From the NCBI RefSeq assembly GCF_030272615.1, contig NC_081413.1, forward strand, positions 724,235,149-724,299,148: a DNA stretch of 64,000 nt, written 5' to 3'. The stretch comes from Cryptomeria japonica. Lineage: Eukaryota; Streptophyta; Pinopsida; Cupressales; Cupressaceae. This document shows positions 11,906 through 22,906 of the stretch, piece by piece; the first letter of the stretch is position 1; every line of letters starts with the position of its first letter. The notes beneath the pieces were generated by a model, which was given only the letters and a program-made list of their open reading frames with translations, ran no database searches and was not told where the DNA came from. The position numbers and the translations under genes are program-made.

Positions 11906-12290
11906 TGTGAGTGTCAATGACACCATCTAGTGGCCAAATCCTAATTTTAAGTCCTATGAGCACATTATCATAAGTCTTATGGGCACATTATCATAAGTCA
12001 TACAGGCACATTATCGTAAGTCCTATAGGAAGATGTTTTCAAGTCCTACGGGCAAATGTTTTAAGTCCTACGAGCACATTATCGTAATTTTGATATATGT
12101 TTTAAGTCCTACAAGCACCTTGTATTCAGTCTTACAGCCTCATTGTAAATTCTTCTCCTTGTAAATCTTCCTCTTGAAAAAGCATCATGTTATGACCTAC
12201 GGGCACTATGTAATGAACCTAGCAAAAGGCTAATTTAAGGAGACTACAACTCCAATATCATTTTTTTATAATAGCATCATTTTTTAAACA
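11906..12290 (+). repeat. Probable copia 3' LTR after a polypurine tract
   Basis: A purine run (TTAAGGGAGAG, 11895-11905) is followed by TGTGAGTGTCAATGAC at 11906, the layout of a copia polypurine tract and LTR start. An AACA at 12287-12290 is a plausible end. No partner LTR or target duplication was found, so the boundaries are tentative. Confidence 0.45.
11947..12145. repeat. Degenerate minisatellite, unit about 25 bp
   Basis: A unit like AAGTCCTACGAGCACATTAT is repeated about seven times with point changes and small gaps. It lies inside the probable LTR above. A similar AGTCCT-based array is found at 56640-57290. Confidence 0.8.
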
Positions 12291-12459
12291 TTGGAATTAT
12301 AAATTATGACAAGATGACTTTCAAGTAGTCCAAAATGCATGATCTTTATGTTGGCATACATTTGTGTCCCTATTTAGCAATGTCAAAGAAGAACGGTGTT
12401 ACTCTAGGGTACTTCATCTTTTTCCTTTATGAAAATTGACATGTGATGCCCCCTATTAA

Positions 12460-12800
12460 CATTAAGGGGAGTGTTATACCTAATGTTATTAGGGGTCATA
12501 TAGGTCCTTATAACATTTATATATAATGTTCAAATATAAGATTACAAAAGCTTATACATCACTTTCTATATTCATCTTCACCTCTATCTTCATGTATCCC
12601 CTATATCTTTAGACATGTCTCTCTCCCTCTATCCATCCATCTCCCTCCTTCCCTCTCCCTCTTCCTATACCTCTATATCTATATCTTTTTTCCTCTCTAT
12701 CTTTATCTATCCATATTTATTCTTCCATATCTTTCTCTATCTCTATATAAATGGCGTACCAATTGACCTCTTTTACTGTACACATGTATATAAAAAATAA
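12460..12800 (+). mobile_element. Second copia 3' end: polypurine tract plus LTR start
   Basis: ATTAAGGGGAG (12461-12471) is followed by TGTTATACCTAATG at 12472. This is the usual arrangement of a copia polypurine tract and LTR start, and the following bases repeat the ATTAGGGG theme. The right end of the LTR is not resolved. It is separate from the LTR-like segment at 11906. Confidence 0.5.
12593..12760. repeat. Pyrimidine-rich simple repeat
   Basis: Long CT/CCAT/CTAT-rich run on the plus strand (CTCTCCCTCTATCC-type units). The ORF reading through it is low complexity and not coding. Confidence 0.85.
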
Positions 12801-13198
12801 ACTAGTTTTTTCCCTAATTGACCTTCCACACCTCTTTGACATACCTATTTCACATCAAGGTGCAATCGCTAGAAATATATCTCACAAAGGAGATCGTTTT
12901 CTTTTCCATTTTTAGGATTACATTGGTTTGTTTTTTACACACCCTGGCCTAGTCATCAGCATTTGACTTAGGCATACAACTTTACCCTTTCCCCATTTTT
13001 GTCCCTTTAATAAAGTTTTAGAACATTTTGATTTGATACAATTTGATATTCATTATGCACCATGTACAATGTCGGTCACCAGAAAGAGTCATTCCTGTGT
13101 AGGACTATATTTTTTTTTTTAACTTTCAGTTCTTTTAGGTTTATCCGTATACAATTATTAGCCAATGATTTATTTGACAAAAGAGAAATGTGTGGTAA

Positions 13199-13972
13199 TG
13201 TTAGGATTCCCAAAGATATTGAGAGGGGGGGTGAATCAGTATCTAATTGGTAATCAACTTTTTTGACCTTATTAAATAAATTGCATTCCAAAATAGTGTA
13301 CCGGTAAACAAGAATTAATGCACTAAATAAGAACAATAAACACAACATAGAAAGCGCACCATAACACAATATTTGTGGTGAGGAAACCTGGTGTGGGAAA
13401 AACCTTAGTGGGATTTGTGACCCACAATATTCACTCACTGGCCAATGAATGGATATTACTTACAATAGGTGGTGCCTGCACATGTAGGAAGGCCAACTAC
13501 CTAGAGCTCACTGCTCAATTACAAAAGGAAGTCTCACTGACTTACAAAATGGATTATGGAAATCCAATGTGATGTACTGCTACAAAAAGCATATGCTATG
13601 CCAGGTTCAGTACCGGTTTAAGCTCATACAACAACCATAAACCTTACTCCAAAATCTACCTTAATATTTGCTCATCATATCATGCTATCATCTATGTGTA
13701 TCTCTTACAAAATGATCTACAAGATCTCATACTTATATATGAGTCTTATTACAATATGCCATGTCGGCTTACAAAAAGATATTACAATTAAATGCAATAT
13801 ACAATAATCAAAATCCTGTCGGCTAGGGTGTCGGTAATCATCTTTGTCGCTGCCGGTGAACTATCTATGGGTGAAGAGTTTGTCGGTGTTGGTGACATAG
13901 GATTGCAAGGTTGCCATCAATGACAATACCTTCAATCACCTACAATTCTCATTGGAGTGTGCAATTCCAACA
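13199..13972 (-). repeat. 3' LTR of the non-autonomous element
   Basis: Starts TGTTAGGATTCC and ends CCAACA on the plus strand. It is rich in CCGGT. A run of seven G follows GAGA near its outer end (about 13220-13230). Related sequence is found at 19139-19903 and at the solo LTR 30038-31010. Confidence 0.93.
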
Positions 13973-13998
13973 ATCTCCACCTTTGGCATTGATGGCAA
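13973..13998 (-). other. Polypurine tract next to the 3' LTR
   Basis: On the minus strand the sequence reads GCCAAAGGTGGAGATTG directly before the LTR start. This is close to the copia tract that ends in GGAGATTG. A second purine run, AAAGGGGGAG, lies about 150 bp upstream at 14120-14130. Confidence 0.7.
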
Positions 13999-14184
13999 CA
14001 CCCATGAGAAAAATTCAAAAATGTATTTAAAATTTGAAGTCCAAAAATCTTACCAAAGCTGTGTGCTCTCCCTGAGCAGACGATCTCTTCTGTCAATCAT
14101 TTTTCTCTTCTCTACTACTCCCCCTTTGACATCAATGACAAAGGCTGTCAAAATGTCAACTGAGTGTAATAATTAGCAAGAACC

Positions 14185-17100
14185 CTATAACTGGTTGGTT
14201 ACAATCTGAAAAGGTTCTGCCAATGCAAAATTTAGGCTCTGAGTGAACCTTTCATTGTCCTTTAATGCTGCTTCAGTCCTTTGCATTGTACCGGTGAGGA
14301 TGTGCATTTGCTCTGTCTTTAGTCCTAGAACAAGTGCCTCTGAGATCTTTTTTCTCAAAGAGATGAGGTTGTCAAGTTTAGGACCAAGTCTGCACTTAAG
14401 TTCTTTAGCCTTGTACTTTATTCTTTCCTTCTCTTTTTCAAAATTTTCAATTTTCTCCTCAAAACTTGCTATTTCTTGCTCTATAACCAATATGGGTTCT
14501 GATGAACCAATGACATTGTCAGCTATATCATTTATTTATTTCTACACTTTGTTGATCTCCTTGTCTATATCCACTGTCAAAATATTAGTTTTACATGTGT
14601 CCCTGTACAACTCTTTAAACTCCATTATTGTTTTGCTCAGTGTCAGTGATAGGGTAGCAATGTGTCCTATGCACTTCTTTATTGTTTCATCAAAGAATTT
14701 TTCTTTTTCCTTATTCATTTTCTCACTAAATGTTTCCTCATTTATCTGATCAACTGTTAATAAGTTGTCGGTGATATACTTAGACAATGTGTCTAATTGG
14801 CTTAAAGAATCTTTATTGTCCACATTGTACTTGGGTGCAATCAATTTTAAAACAGGAATTGTATCATCAATAGCTTTGTATGCAAGTGCATTACAATCTG
14901 TTATTTTCCTAATGGAATCCAATAATACTTCCATCACATTGGTCGGTCTGAATTTTGTTATGGAAGAACCAGATGATGTTCCAACTGCCTTAACAATCTG
15001 CATTATGCCGGTGTGAGTAACCTCTTTCCTTACATTGACCTCTGGTAGGTCAGTTTGTGTCTGCATTTCAACTAGCAAAGGCTTGGGTTTCTTAGTTGTT
15101 GTTGGTGGCACTATCTCTATTTGAATCTGTGTCTCAACCTTTTTCTCTTCCTGTTTCTCAGTGTGTTTCTCAGTTTGTTTCTCTGTGCTCTCTACTGTCA
15201 GTTTCTTTGATGTTGACTCAGTATTCACTATCGGTTTCTTAGTATGCACCTCTTTACTGTCCATTGCCGGTATCTCAACAGATTTCACTGTGTTATCAGT
15301 AGCCGGTTGCTCTAACTCTGTAGATTTTTCAATGTGTGCATTAGTCACCATTCCAGAAGCCAGGGGATCAATTGATTGTTCAATTTGTGTCTCAACCCCA
15401 ATCTCAATATTTTCAACTATTTTCTCTACATGTGTTTCCACTGCAATATTGTCAGTCGGTGGCTCAGTAGCCACATCTTTCTTCACACCAGTGGTTTCCT
15501 TATCAACCACAATATTTACCTCTTGTGTATCAATATTCATTGTGTATAAAACTTCAGAATTAGGATTTGTATCCTCATGCGTTGTTTCTATCTCAACATT
15601 TTCAGTAGTTGTTGGTGTATCAACAGTTTGTACCGGTGGAGTATCAGAAAGAGGTGGGGCCAAATTGTCTATGACTTTTATGTCTGGAGGTCCACCTACC
15701 TTGCCTTTACCTTTATCCTTATCCTTTTGGTAAACTTTGAAAGTTTTGGGTTTCTTAAGTTCTTCTTGATTTTCTTTCTCCACAAAGAAGATATCTCATT
15801 TATCTATTGTCTCCTCAGAGATTTCATTCACTCTGTCAGCCATTAGACCTACATGTCGGTGACCACTAGAAAATACTGTCCTGTTTGCTTCACTTATTAA
15901 TTCATCAATTTCTTTTCTGATTTAACAGGGTGAACTGCAAGTAGCTTCTCAATTTTTATTTTCTTATCCAACTCCATAATAGGTAATCTCTTTGCATCAA
16001 GTCTCCTATACAAATCATTAGGCAAATCATCTACAACTTCTATCAAAAATTTCTTATAGATGTCTAGGTGTAGAATGATACTATTTTCTATGCTTTCCTT
16101 TTCTTCATTTGTAAAAGTATCATATAGGTTAACTAACATTAGATAAGTTTCCTTCATCAATTATTTCATTCAAAAGATTGTCTAGAGGAGGGATAACTTG
16201 TTTTTCCTTCTTCTTCCTTGGTGTCATTTTCTTGGTCGGAGGCCTTACTGCCTGTTGTTTCTTTCTTGCTTTCTTTGGTGCAGGAGAGGGTGCCGATGAA
16301 GGTTTTGTTTTCCTTTCTACTCTCTGAAATTCAGTTGGGATTTCACTATTAGATGAAGTTCCAACCGGTGAGAGGTGAGCTTTTGGTTGTAACCCTTCCA
16401 AGTCACTTTCCTTAATACCAGTGATATTCAATATGTTTTCCTTGATCTCTTTCACCTGTTTTGATGCTTTTCTGATTTGTGGCTCTCTTTTCTTCCTTCA
16501 TTTAAGTGTTTGTACTTTGCTCTCAATGGTTTCAACATTGCCAAATATTTTCTCTTCAGGTTCTCTAGGGGCTTCAAGTAGGGTTTTGGCATATGTCTCA
16601 ATTATGTTTACATCAGCCTCATAACCCATTTTTGTTACCCAAATAGTTCTTGGAACCACTGCTTCCATCCAGATTTCATCTTTCTTGATTACAAAACATA
16701 TTTCTTTTTGGTATTTGTCAACTATGCTTTGAGGTAACCTTTCCCTAGTTTTCATTCTAAACTTAAATGCTTGGAAGTATTCAATTATGTTGTTTTCCCT
16801 GTTAGTTCCCATGCCAGTAAAGATATCCAATAATTGTTTTCCTACCGGTATGTCAAAGCCAAATTCTTTCCTGCCTATACTGGGAACTTCCTTTGTAATG
16901 TATAGCATTAGGCACACAAGTAGATTACCAAATCTGAAAGTACCTTTCTTATCACCTTTAATTTTCTTTAAGTTGTCAATTAATTCATCCTTCAACCATT
17001 CACATATATCAATCTTAGTATTACTATTCACCATGTCATAAGCACTCTTGATACATAAACTAGAAACAAAGTTCAATCTGTTAGCATGTGTAGTTTTGTA

Positions 17101-17676
17101 TCCTAGTATCATGCTAATGAATCTGACATTTATGTCTTTTACATCATTGAATCTCAAGGATCTGTTGTCATGGGTTGCACTGGTTAGGGTCATTACAAGG
17201 TTGTTTGGAACCTTCTTAGTTTTTTTAGGCCTGCTACCGGTGGAAGGTAAGCCTATCACTGCCCTAACTGCTTCTCTTGTGATCTTGTGGATGGAATCAA
17301 GCCAAAATAATTCCCCATGAACTCTACTGAGTACAATCCTCACAACTTCCTTAGGAAAATCAGGAATATCAAGTATTTCCACAAAGCCTAGGGTTTCAAT
17401 GATTTTGTGTTCAGGTTTCACAATACCATTCTCATCACAAATGATAGTCTTATACATGTTCATAATTTCATCAGCACCTAGTTCCTCAATATGACAATGT
17501 ATGTATATCCTAGGGTCTTCTACATATGCAATTCCTTTGGGTATTTTAGAGAATGCACCTAGGGTATCATCTTGCTTCGCTACTTCAGGTATGATCTTGA
17601 ATATGGGCCTAAGGCGTTTAACCACTTCAATTATAGTAGGGTTTGCAATGAATTCAAGAGCAGAGGAGGAAGTCAT
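14185..17676 (-). pseudogene. Long unknown ORF of the non-autonomous element
   Basis: Segments 17676-16498, 16455-16129, 15783-14542 and 14490-14185 lie in one frame and are separated only by single stops. A short frame change around 15897-16160 is the only shift. The original product was about 1,160 residues. The N-terminal 390 residues look globular and include HGELFWLDSIHKIT (about 17280-17320) and TFRFGNLLVCLMLYI (about 16900-16945). The middle is basic, with Pro/Lys runs, followed by a Thr/Val/Glu low-complexity region. The end is a predicted coiled coil. It resembles the class called putative plant transposon protein in repeat annotations, but I cannot name the family. No catalytic motif is seen. 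Confidence 0.75.
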
Positions 17677-18179
17677 TGATAAATACCTTAATCTGCCTTT
17701 AGGTTTGAATGCTTGAATGACTTTGCTTCACTTCTCACTGTGGATGCCTTCGCTCGGGTTTTTCACGCTCTTAGGAAATTTGAATGCTCAGTGAGTGAAA
17801 AAGAGTGAAAAATACTTGCTTTATAATGTCTTTTCCTTCAACTACCACAATAAATGCCTTCCGGTTAAGTGAAGCTTAACACATCTGCCTATAAAGAAGA
17901 AATTTATCTTCTTACCATCAATCGAAGGTAAACTAGCATGATTTTCAATTTGTTGCCATACCCCAAAAAGGTTTAGTTCATTTAGATGAAGAATCTCCTG
18001 CCGGTGGAGTGATACTTTGTTCTACCGGTGAAGGAATAGTCTCATCAACATTCTGATCTTTCTTTCTAATCTATTGTTTTGAAAATTCTTGCTTTAACTC
18101 TTCAACCTTCTCTTTGCCTTTCAAACTGGGTCCTTTGTTATTTGTCGGTGATGCCTTACTTCTACAAAATTTTGCAATA
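17677..18179 (-). other. Linker between zinc-knuckle gag and the unknown ORF
   Basis: About 500 bp with no independent ORF. Its right part still reads as a Lys-rich tail of gag (toward 18065). The left part, up to 17677, looks like untranslated leader for the unknown ORF. Confidence 0.5.
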
Positions 18180-19001
18180 TGTCCAATCTTGTTACAAGCA
18201 TAACAAGTCATATTGTTTTTCTAAATAGCCTATCCATATCCTATGTCGGTATGTGTTCTGCATTGATTAGATAAGTCTCCAAATCTTCCACAAACATAAC
18301 ATCTTACATTCATTCTGCAATTTTCTGAATTGTGACCAATTTTGTTGCATTTGGAACATTGACCGGTGGGTGCATTAGTGTTCTGATAGTTTCTAGATCT
18401 AAACTGATTTTCTTTATGACCATACTTGTTACAGTTAAAGCATTTCCCATTTCTTACCAGTTTACTGTGGTCATGATTGTTTACAGTACCGGAGCTTTCA
18501 CCAACTTCAAAGCCAAGTCCATTAGTATCTCCATCAGGTTTCTGATTTTTCAGCATGTTATCAAGTTCCTCTGAGCTTTTCTTGAATTTCTCTTTGTGTT
18601 GATGCAGTAGCCAACTCATTTTCCAAGATTCCCTTCTGTCTCATAAGTTTAGTTTTGTCATTTTGTGTGTGCATCAAATCTGTCTTCAACATATCATTTT
18701 CATGACTAAGTCTTGTATTTTCATTTCCAACATCATTTGGTCTTCTAATTAAGTCATCTTCATTCTTCTTTCTATCTTCAATGTCTTTACAAAACCTCAT
18801 AGTCATATCTTGCATCTCATTTCTCATAGCATTGTTTTCTTGTCTCAACTTGTTCACAAGATCATTAAGAGTTTCCTTTTCATCATTATCACTCTGAATT
18901 TTCTCATAAAGTTCTCTTCTTTTGTTCCTAGCAATAGTGAGATTCTCTTGTATTTCTTGAATGAATTCTTGAGTAGTCTTCAAATCATCTTCAAGTTTCA
19001 T
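18180..19001 (-). pseudogene. Zinc-knuckle gag with coiled coil
   Basis: The N-terminal 145 residues (19001-18561) form a heptad-rich coiled coil (KLEDDLKTTQEF onward). After a frameshift in 18561-18619 come four CCHC-type knuckles: CFNCNKYGHKENQF (last Cys replaced by Phe), CSKCNKIGHNSENC (intact), CYVCGRFGDLSNQC (His replaced by Asp), and CYACNKIGHIAKFC (intact, about 18175-18215, after a stop). The knuckles point to RNA binding and packaging. The standard copia gag domain (UBN2) is not visible. Four knuckles in a row is more than the one or two usual for copia gag. Confidence 0.85.
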
Positions 19002-19120
19002 ATTCTTTAACTTTTCTGCATTGTAATCTTAAAGAGTTGTTTCCAATTGCTTTCTCAAGTTTTCCATCTGTATCGACGTCAGAATCTCCCTCAAGCTGTT
19101 AGGCTTTTTAAAATAGAGGA

Positions 19121-19136
19121 CGAGGCTTTGATACCA
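19121..19136 (-). other. Primer-binding site of the non-autonomous element
   Basis: TGGTATCAAAGCC on the minus strand, two bases from the right LTR, matches the initiator-Met-tRNA primer site with one change. It defines the right LTR as the 5' LTR. Confidence 0.88.
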
Positions 19137-19138
19137 AT

Positions 19139-19903
19139 TGTTAGGATTCCCAAAGATACTGAGAGGGGGGGTGAATCAGTATCTAGCCAGTAATCAGATT
19201 TTTTGACCTTATTAAATAAATTGCATTCCAAAACAGTGTACCGGTAAACAAGAATTAATGCAGTAAATAAGAACAATAAACACAACATAGAAAGCACACC
19301 ATAACACAAGATTTTTGGCAAGGAAACCCAATGTGGGAAAAACCTCAGTGGGATTTGTGACCCATAATATTCACTCACTGGCCAATGAATGGATATTACT
19401 TACAATAGGTGGTGCCTACACATGCAGGAAGGCCAACTGCCTAGAGCTCATTGCTCAATTACAAAAGGAAATCTCACTGGCTTACAAAATGGATTATGGG
19501 AATCCAATGTGATGTACTACTACAAAAAGTATCTGCTATGCCAGGTTCAGTACCGGTTTAAGCTCATACAACAACCATAAACCTTACTCCAAAATCTGCC
19601 TTAATATTCGCTCATCATATCATCCTATCATCTATGTGTATCTCTTATAAAATGATCTACAAGATCTCATACTTATATATGAGTCTTATTACAATATTAC
19701 ATGTTGGCTTACAAAAAGATATTACAATTAAATGCAATATACAATAATCAAAATTCTGTTGGCTAGGGTGTCGGTAATCAACTATCTATCGGTGAAGAGT
19801 CTATCAATGTCGGTGGCTACCGGTGCCATAGGATTGCAAGGTTGCCATCAATGACAATACCTTCAATCACCTACAATCCTCATTGGAGTGTGCAATGCCA
19901 ATA
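19139..19903 (-). repeat. 5' LTR of the non-autonomous element
   Basis: Matches 13199-13972 along its whole length except a short rearranged stretch near 19775-19830. Its outer end reads ATA where the other LTR has ACA, a point change. GGTAA follows at once. Confidence 0.92.
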
Positions 19904-20299
19904 GGTAACGTATTTTTGTAACCTCACAAGGACACATATGCCAAAATAGTTTCTCTCTCGTAACTCCAATATACGAGTAATGATATTTGATGGAAAGTTG
20001 AAATAGTGATTGATACAACTGAACAAAGAAAAACTAAACCATCTAAATAAGAAAAATGAAAGATTTTGATGCCATGTACATTGTAAGAAAATGAAAGATA
20101 ATTGGATTCATTTGATAGAACATGCATTGATTCACATCTACACTAGAAGCCAAATCTTCTTCTTGGGCTGCAATATTAGTTTTTAATTTGCATTGTCCAT
20201 TAAAATACTAGAAAGAAAGCACAAATTTGTTCATGATTCATGGTCATCTTTTGCCTCCATAAACTAAATCTCATAGCTCTATAATATAGCACCTAATCC

Positions 20300-20700
20300 A
20301 AAAACTGAAACATAATTCAAAAAAATTACTTCCATAGTTGGCACATTATTTTTTGTTTGAGCCAAAGGAAAAATTGCCAAATAAAGTTGTGGGTTAGTCC
20401 AAATTTGGCTATAAGCCGAAATCATAGTAGGGTTTGTACTAACATATATACATACAAGACACAACTGATGCAAACACCCTATGTATTAATATAAACACAA
20501 TCATTAAAATATTCCCAAACAACCAAGAAATGCTATAACCACTACTTGAAGAGTACCACGTAGATGAAGAGTACTATTGTTGTTGCCAAAATAAAGTGAG
20601 TAAACTTGACAATTTTCAACCTTAATGTATGGTTAGGCCCCAAATCAAGGGCGAACGACAAACCATGTATTAGGTTGGCACTAGCTATGCAGCACTTTAA
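20300..20700 (-). pseudogene. Membrane-protein gene fragment, PGG-domain-like (copy 1)
   Basis: On the minus strand the segment around 20560-20690 reads LDLGPNHTLRLKIVKFTHF followed by a hydrophobic ATTIVLF run. It matches the C-terminal part of the fragment at 28928-29284. The style (short loop, then hydrophobic helices) recalls the PGG membrane domain of plant ankyrin-repeat proteins, but no ankyrin repeats are present and the family call is uncertain. Stops interrupt it. Confidence 0.4.
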
Positions 20701-20940
20701 AAAGCATGGCCCCTTATGTCAGTATGTATGCCCAACCATCTTCATAAGTATTGCGTACCTCCCTATCCAAGCTACCAAGTACCGTCAATGGGAGGATCGT
20801 TGGAGAATGCACAAAGTACCACTGTTGGAAACACTGCAACTTAAAAATTTGCTTTTTTATTTTACTTTTAAAAAGTTATGATATTAATTCCAAAAAATAG
20901 AATAATTTAAATTTATTGATACTAATTAAAAAAATCAAAT
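20670..20940. repeat. Left arm of a large inverted repeat
   Basis: This segment recurs in reverse complement at 28310-28590. The CAAGTACC-type stretch near 20770-20830 pairs with 28440-28500, and the AT-rich end 20875-20940 pairs with 28310-28400. Between the arms are three LINE pieces, so the arms were once much closer, around an AT-rich spacer. Confidence 0.8.
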
Positions 20941-21784
20941 AATTTAAATTTAAATTTTTTTTTACGAATAGGCCTTCTCTATTAATAATAAATATTAAAG
21001 TACATATTCAAAAAAAGGTTGGGGGATACGAGATCACCCCGTGAGAGCCACTCGGCCTCTGGCCAGAAACAAAAAAATAACAAGCTATTCATCAAAAACT
21101 TCCTTAGGCAGCCAAAGCAGAGGCAGCTAAGGGCAGAGGATCAAGGTCAACTTTCTTGCCCCATACATCAGCGGGACCAAGGGTCAGGTCTGGCACAAAC
21201 CACCCATCTTTAGAATCTCTTTCACTTACTCCTTCCTCCTGCCTAGGAGGTGAGATCACCAAATCCAGGCGAGGAAACTTGAGGTGGTGGCAAAGGACCA
21301 CCTAGAATCAGCAGCAGCAAGAACAAAGGCCACAGGAGCATCAGAGGGCCACCCCGAGCCAAATCCACACCACGGCGGGGAAGTCAAACGGCGATGCCAA
21401 GCATCATCTCTCCCGCCCGAGGGGTGACAGGGAGGCTAGGACCGCAGGGTCTGAGAGCGGCGGGCAGAGGAATTATGACCGTGACGATGGCCACAGGGCA
21501 GAGTACATTCTACAGAGACAAAGTCTGGCGGTACTCGGGCAATCGCACAAGGGGCATTTCCCTAGTGATGAAGGACCTCTTGAAGGTAGGCCACCTTGTC
21601 ATCTTGTACCTGAATCTACATATATACATCATTACAAATGCAAGCTATAGCATAAAGTGAAACATTAATATCCAAGCAGCTGTGAGAAAAAGTAACAACA
21701 TTTCTATCCTTCCAAAGAATGAATAGAATCTCCATTCTGAAAGCATGCAAAATCTGGGAGAAATTAAAGGGGATTCTAAGCGAA

Positions 21785-22267
21785 TCACCAGAAGAGCCAT
21801 GTGCCAGGAAAATGGCTCAGGCCGAAATGGCCAAAAAAAGTCATGAATCTAGCTCCAATACTGTTGAGCTCTTCTACAAAACCAAAAGATGTGCATAAAA
21901 GTTTTTGCATGACCACAAAAAGGGCATCGAGGATCATGCACTCCCAAATGCTTGAGCCTGGAACCCAAAGGCGGACCTTGAAAGAGAACACACCAAGCAA
22001 AGTGTGCAATCTTAGGTTCAGTGATGACAGACTAGACAGCCAAAAACTTGAATCTCCAAGCAGTCTGGGAAGACTGCAAGTGCCATCGTTGATTGAGAGT
22101 ATGAACCATAGGCAAGTGAGGAACCAACTAGAGATAACCCATTTTGGGTTTGCAGTTGGTAAAAGGATTCCAAGGATACCACATCCAGTCTTTCCACCAA
22201 GGTCTAATAGACAAAATACTGAGCTTATGAAGTAAATTTCAGGGAATGGCCGAGACCAGAAGGTCAT
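21785..22267 (-). pseudogene. LINE 1 zf-RVT zinc-binding domain
   Basis: In the appropriate frames the minus strand shows KIAHFAW, a GPPLGSRL block, then CPFCGHA and an H-x-F-W-x-C-RRAQ-Y-W pattern. This is the Cys/His signature of the zf-RVT domain found C-terminal to plant LINE reverse transcriptases. It is broken by at least one frameshift and several stops (for example after KFLAV). Confidence 0.75.
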
Positions 22268-22906
22268 AAGTCTGTCGATCTGGCCGACACAGACGAAACT
22301 GGACCTGGAGGTCTTCCCAAGACCGGAGGCTCATAGTAGATCTAGAAAAAAGATCCTTAGGGGTAAGAATGTCGCGCTTGTGAAAGTGCAGAGCCCTAAC
22401 ACCCTAAATCTTGGCCAAAGGTAACCCTTGCACCTGAAAAAGAGGAGACCACCACAGGTTGTGCTAATTCATGGATAATCTGTCCTAAAAGTCATCATCG
22501 GCCCATCAAAGCTAAGTCTTGATAGCTTCCCAAGCACGCTAGATACTTTTGACCATAAAAGTACCCTATATCTAAACAGGGTCTTTCATGGTGAGCAAGG
22601 TTTGCAAGCCAATCCCTTTCCAAGATGGCCTTTTGGAAGGAAAGCCTGAAGAAATGCAATGTTGGAGAAGAATTTTCCAGGCCTCGTCACTAGATAAGGC
22701 TCTAATAACCCATTTAGCACATAAAGCTAGCCCTTGGTTCTAGGTAGAAATGAGATCGAGTCCTCCGAACTCCTTGGGGAGACAGCAGTAATCCCAAGCA
22801 ACCTTGTGAAAACCATGATGTCAGACCCATAGGTCCAAAGAAAGGCCTACATAAGTCTTTCCAACTTCATGTAAGATGACTTTGAAGGAGCCCAACATGA
22901 AGAATA

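Larger units (their letters stand above)
13199..19903 (-). mobile_element. Non-autonomous copia-like LTR retrotransposon (gag plus unknown ORF, no pol)
   Basis: Direct repeats 13199-13972 and 19139-19903 begin TGTTAGGATTCC. They are flanked by GGTAA at 13194-13198 and 19904-19908, an exact 5-bp duplication. The primer site beside the right LTR (TGGTATCAAAGCC on the minus strand) sets the orientation. From 5' to 3' the element has a coiled-coil and zinc-knuckle gag (19001-18180) and a long unknown ORF (17676-14185), then the 3' LTR. I see no protease, integrase, reverse transcriptase or RNase H, so it would have needed a helper element. The LTRs look about 95% alike by eye, so it is not very old. 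Confidence 0.93.

Noticed and set aside
12615-12800. ORF across the CT-rich run
   Set aside because: Pure low-complexity reading of a simple repeat.
15161-15733. 190-codon plus-strand ORF
   Set aside because: Mirror of the minus-strand low-complexity coding region of the non-autonomous element. Its Ser/Val/Cys composition is a shadow.
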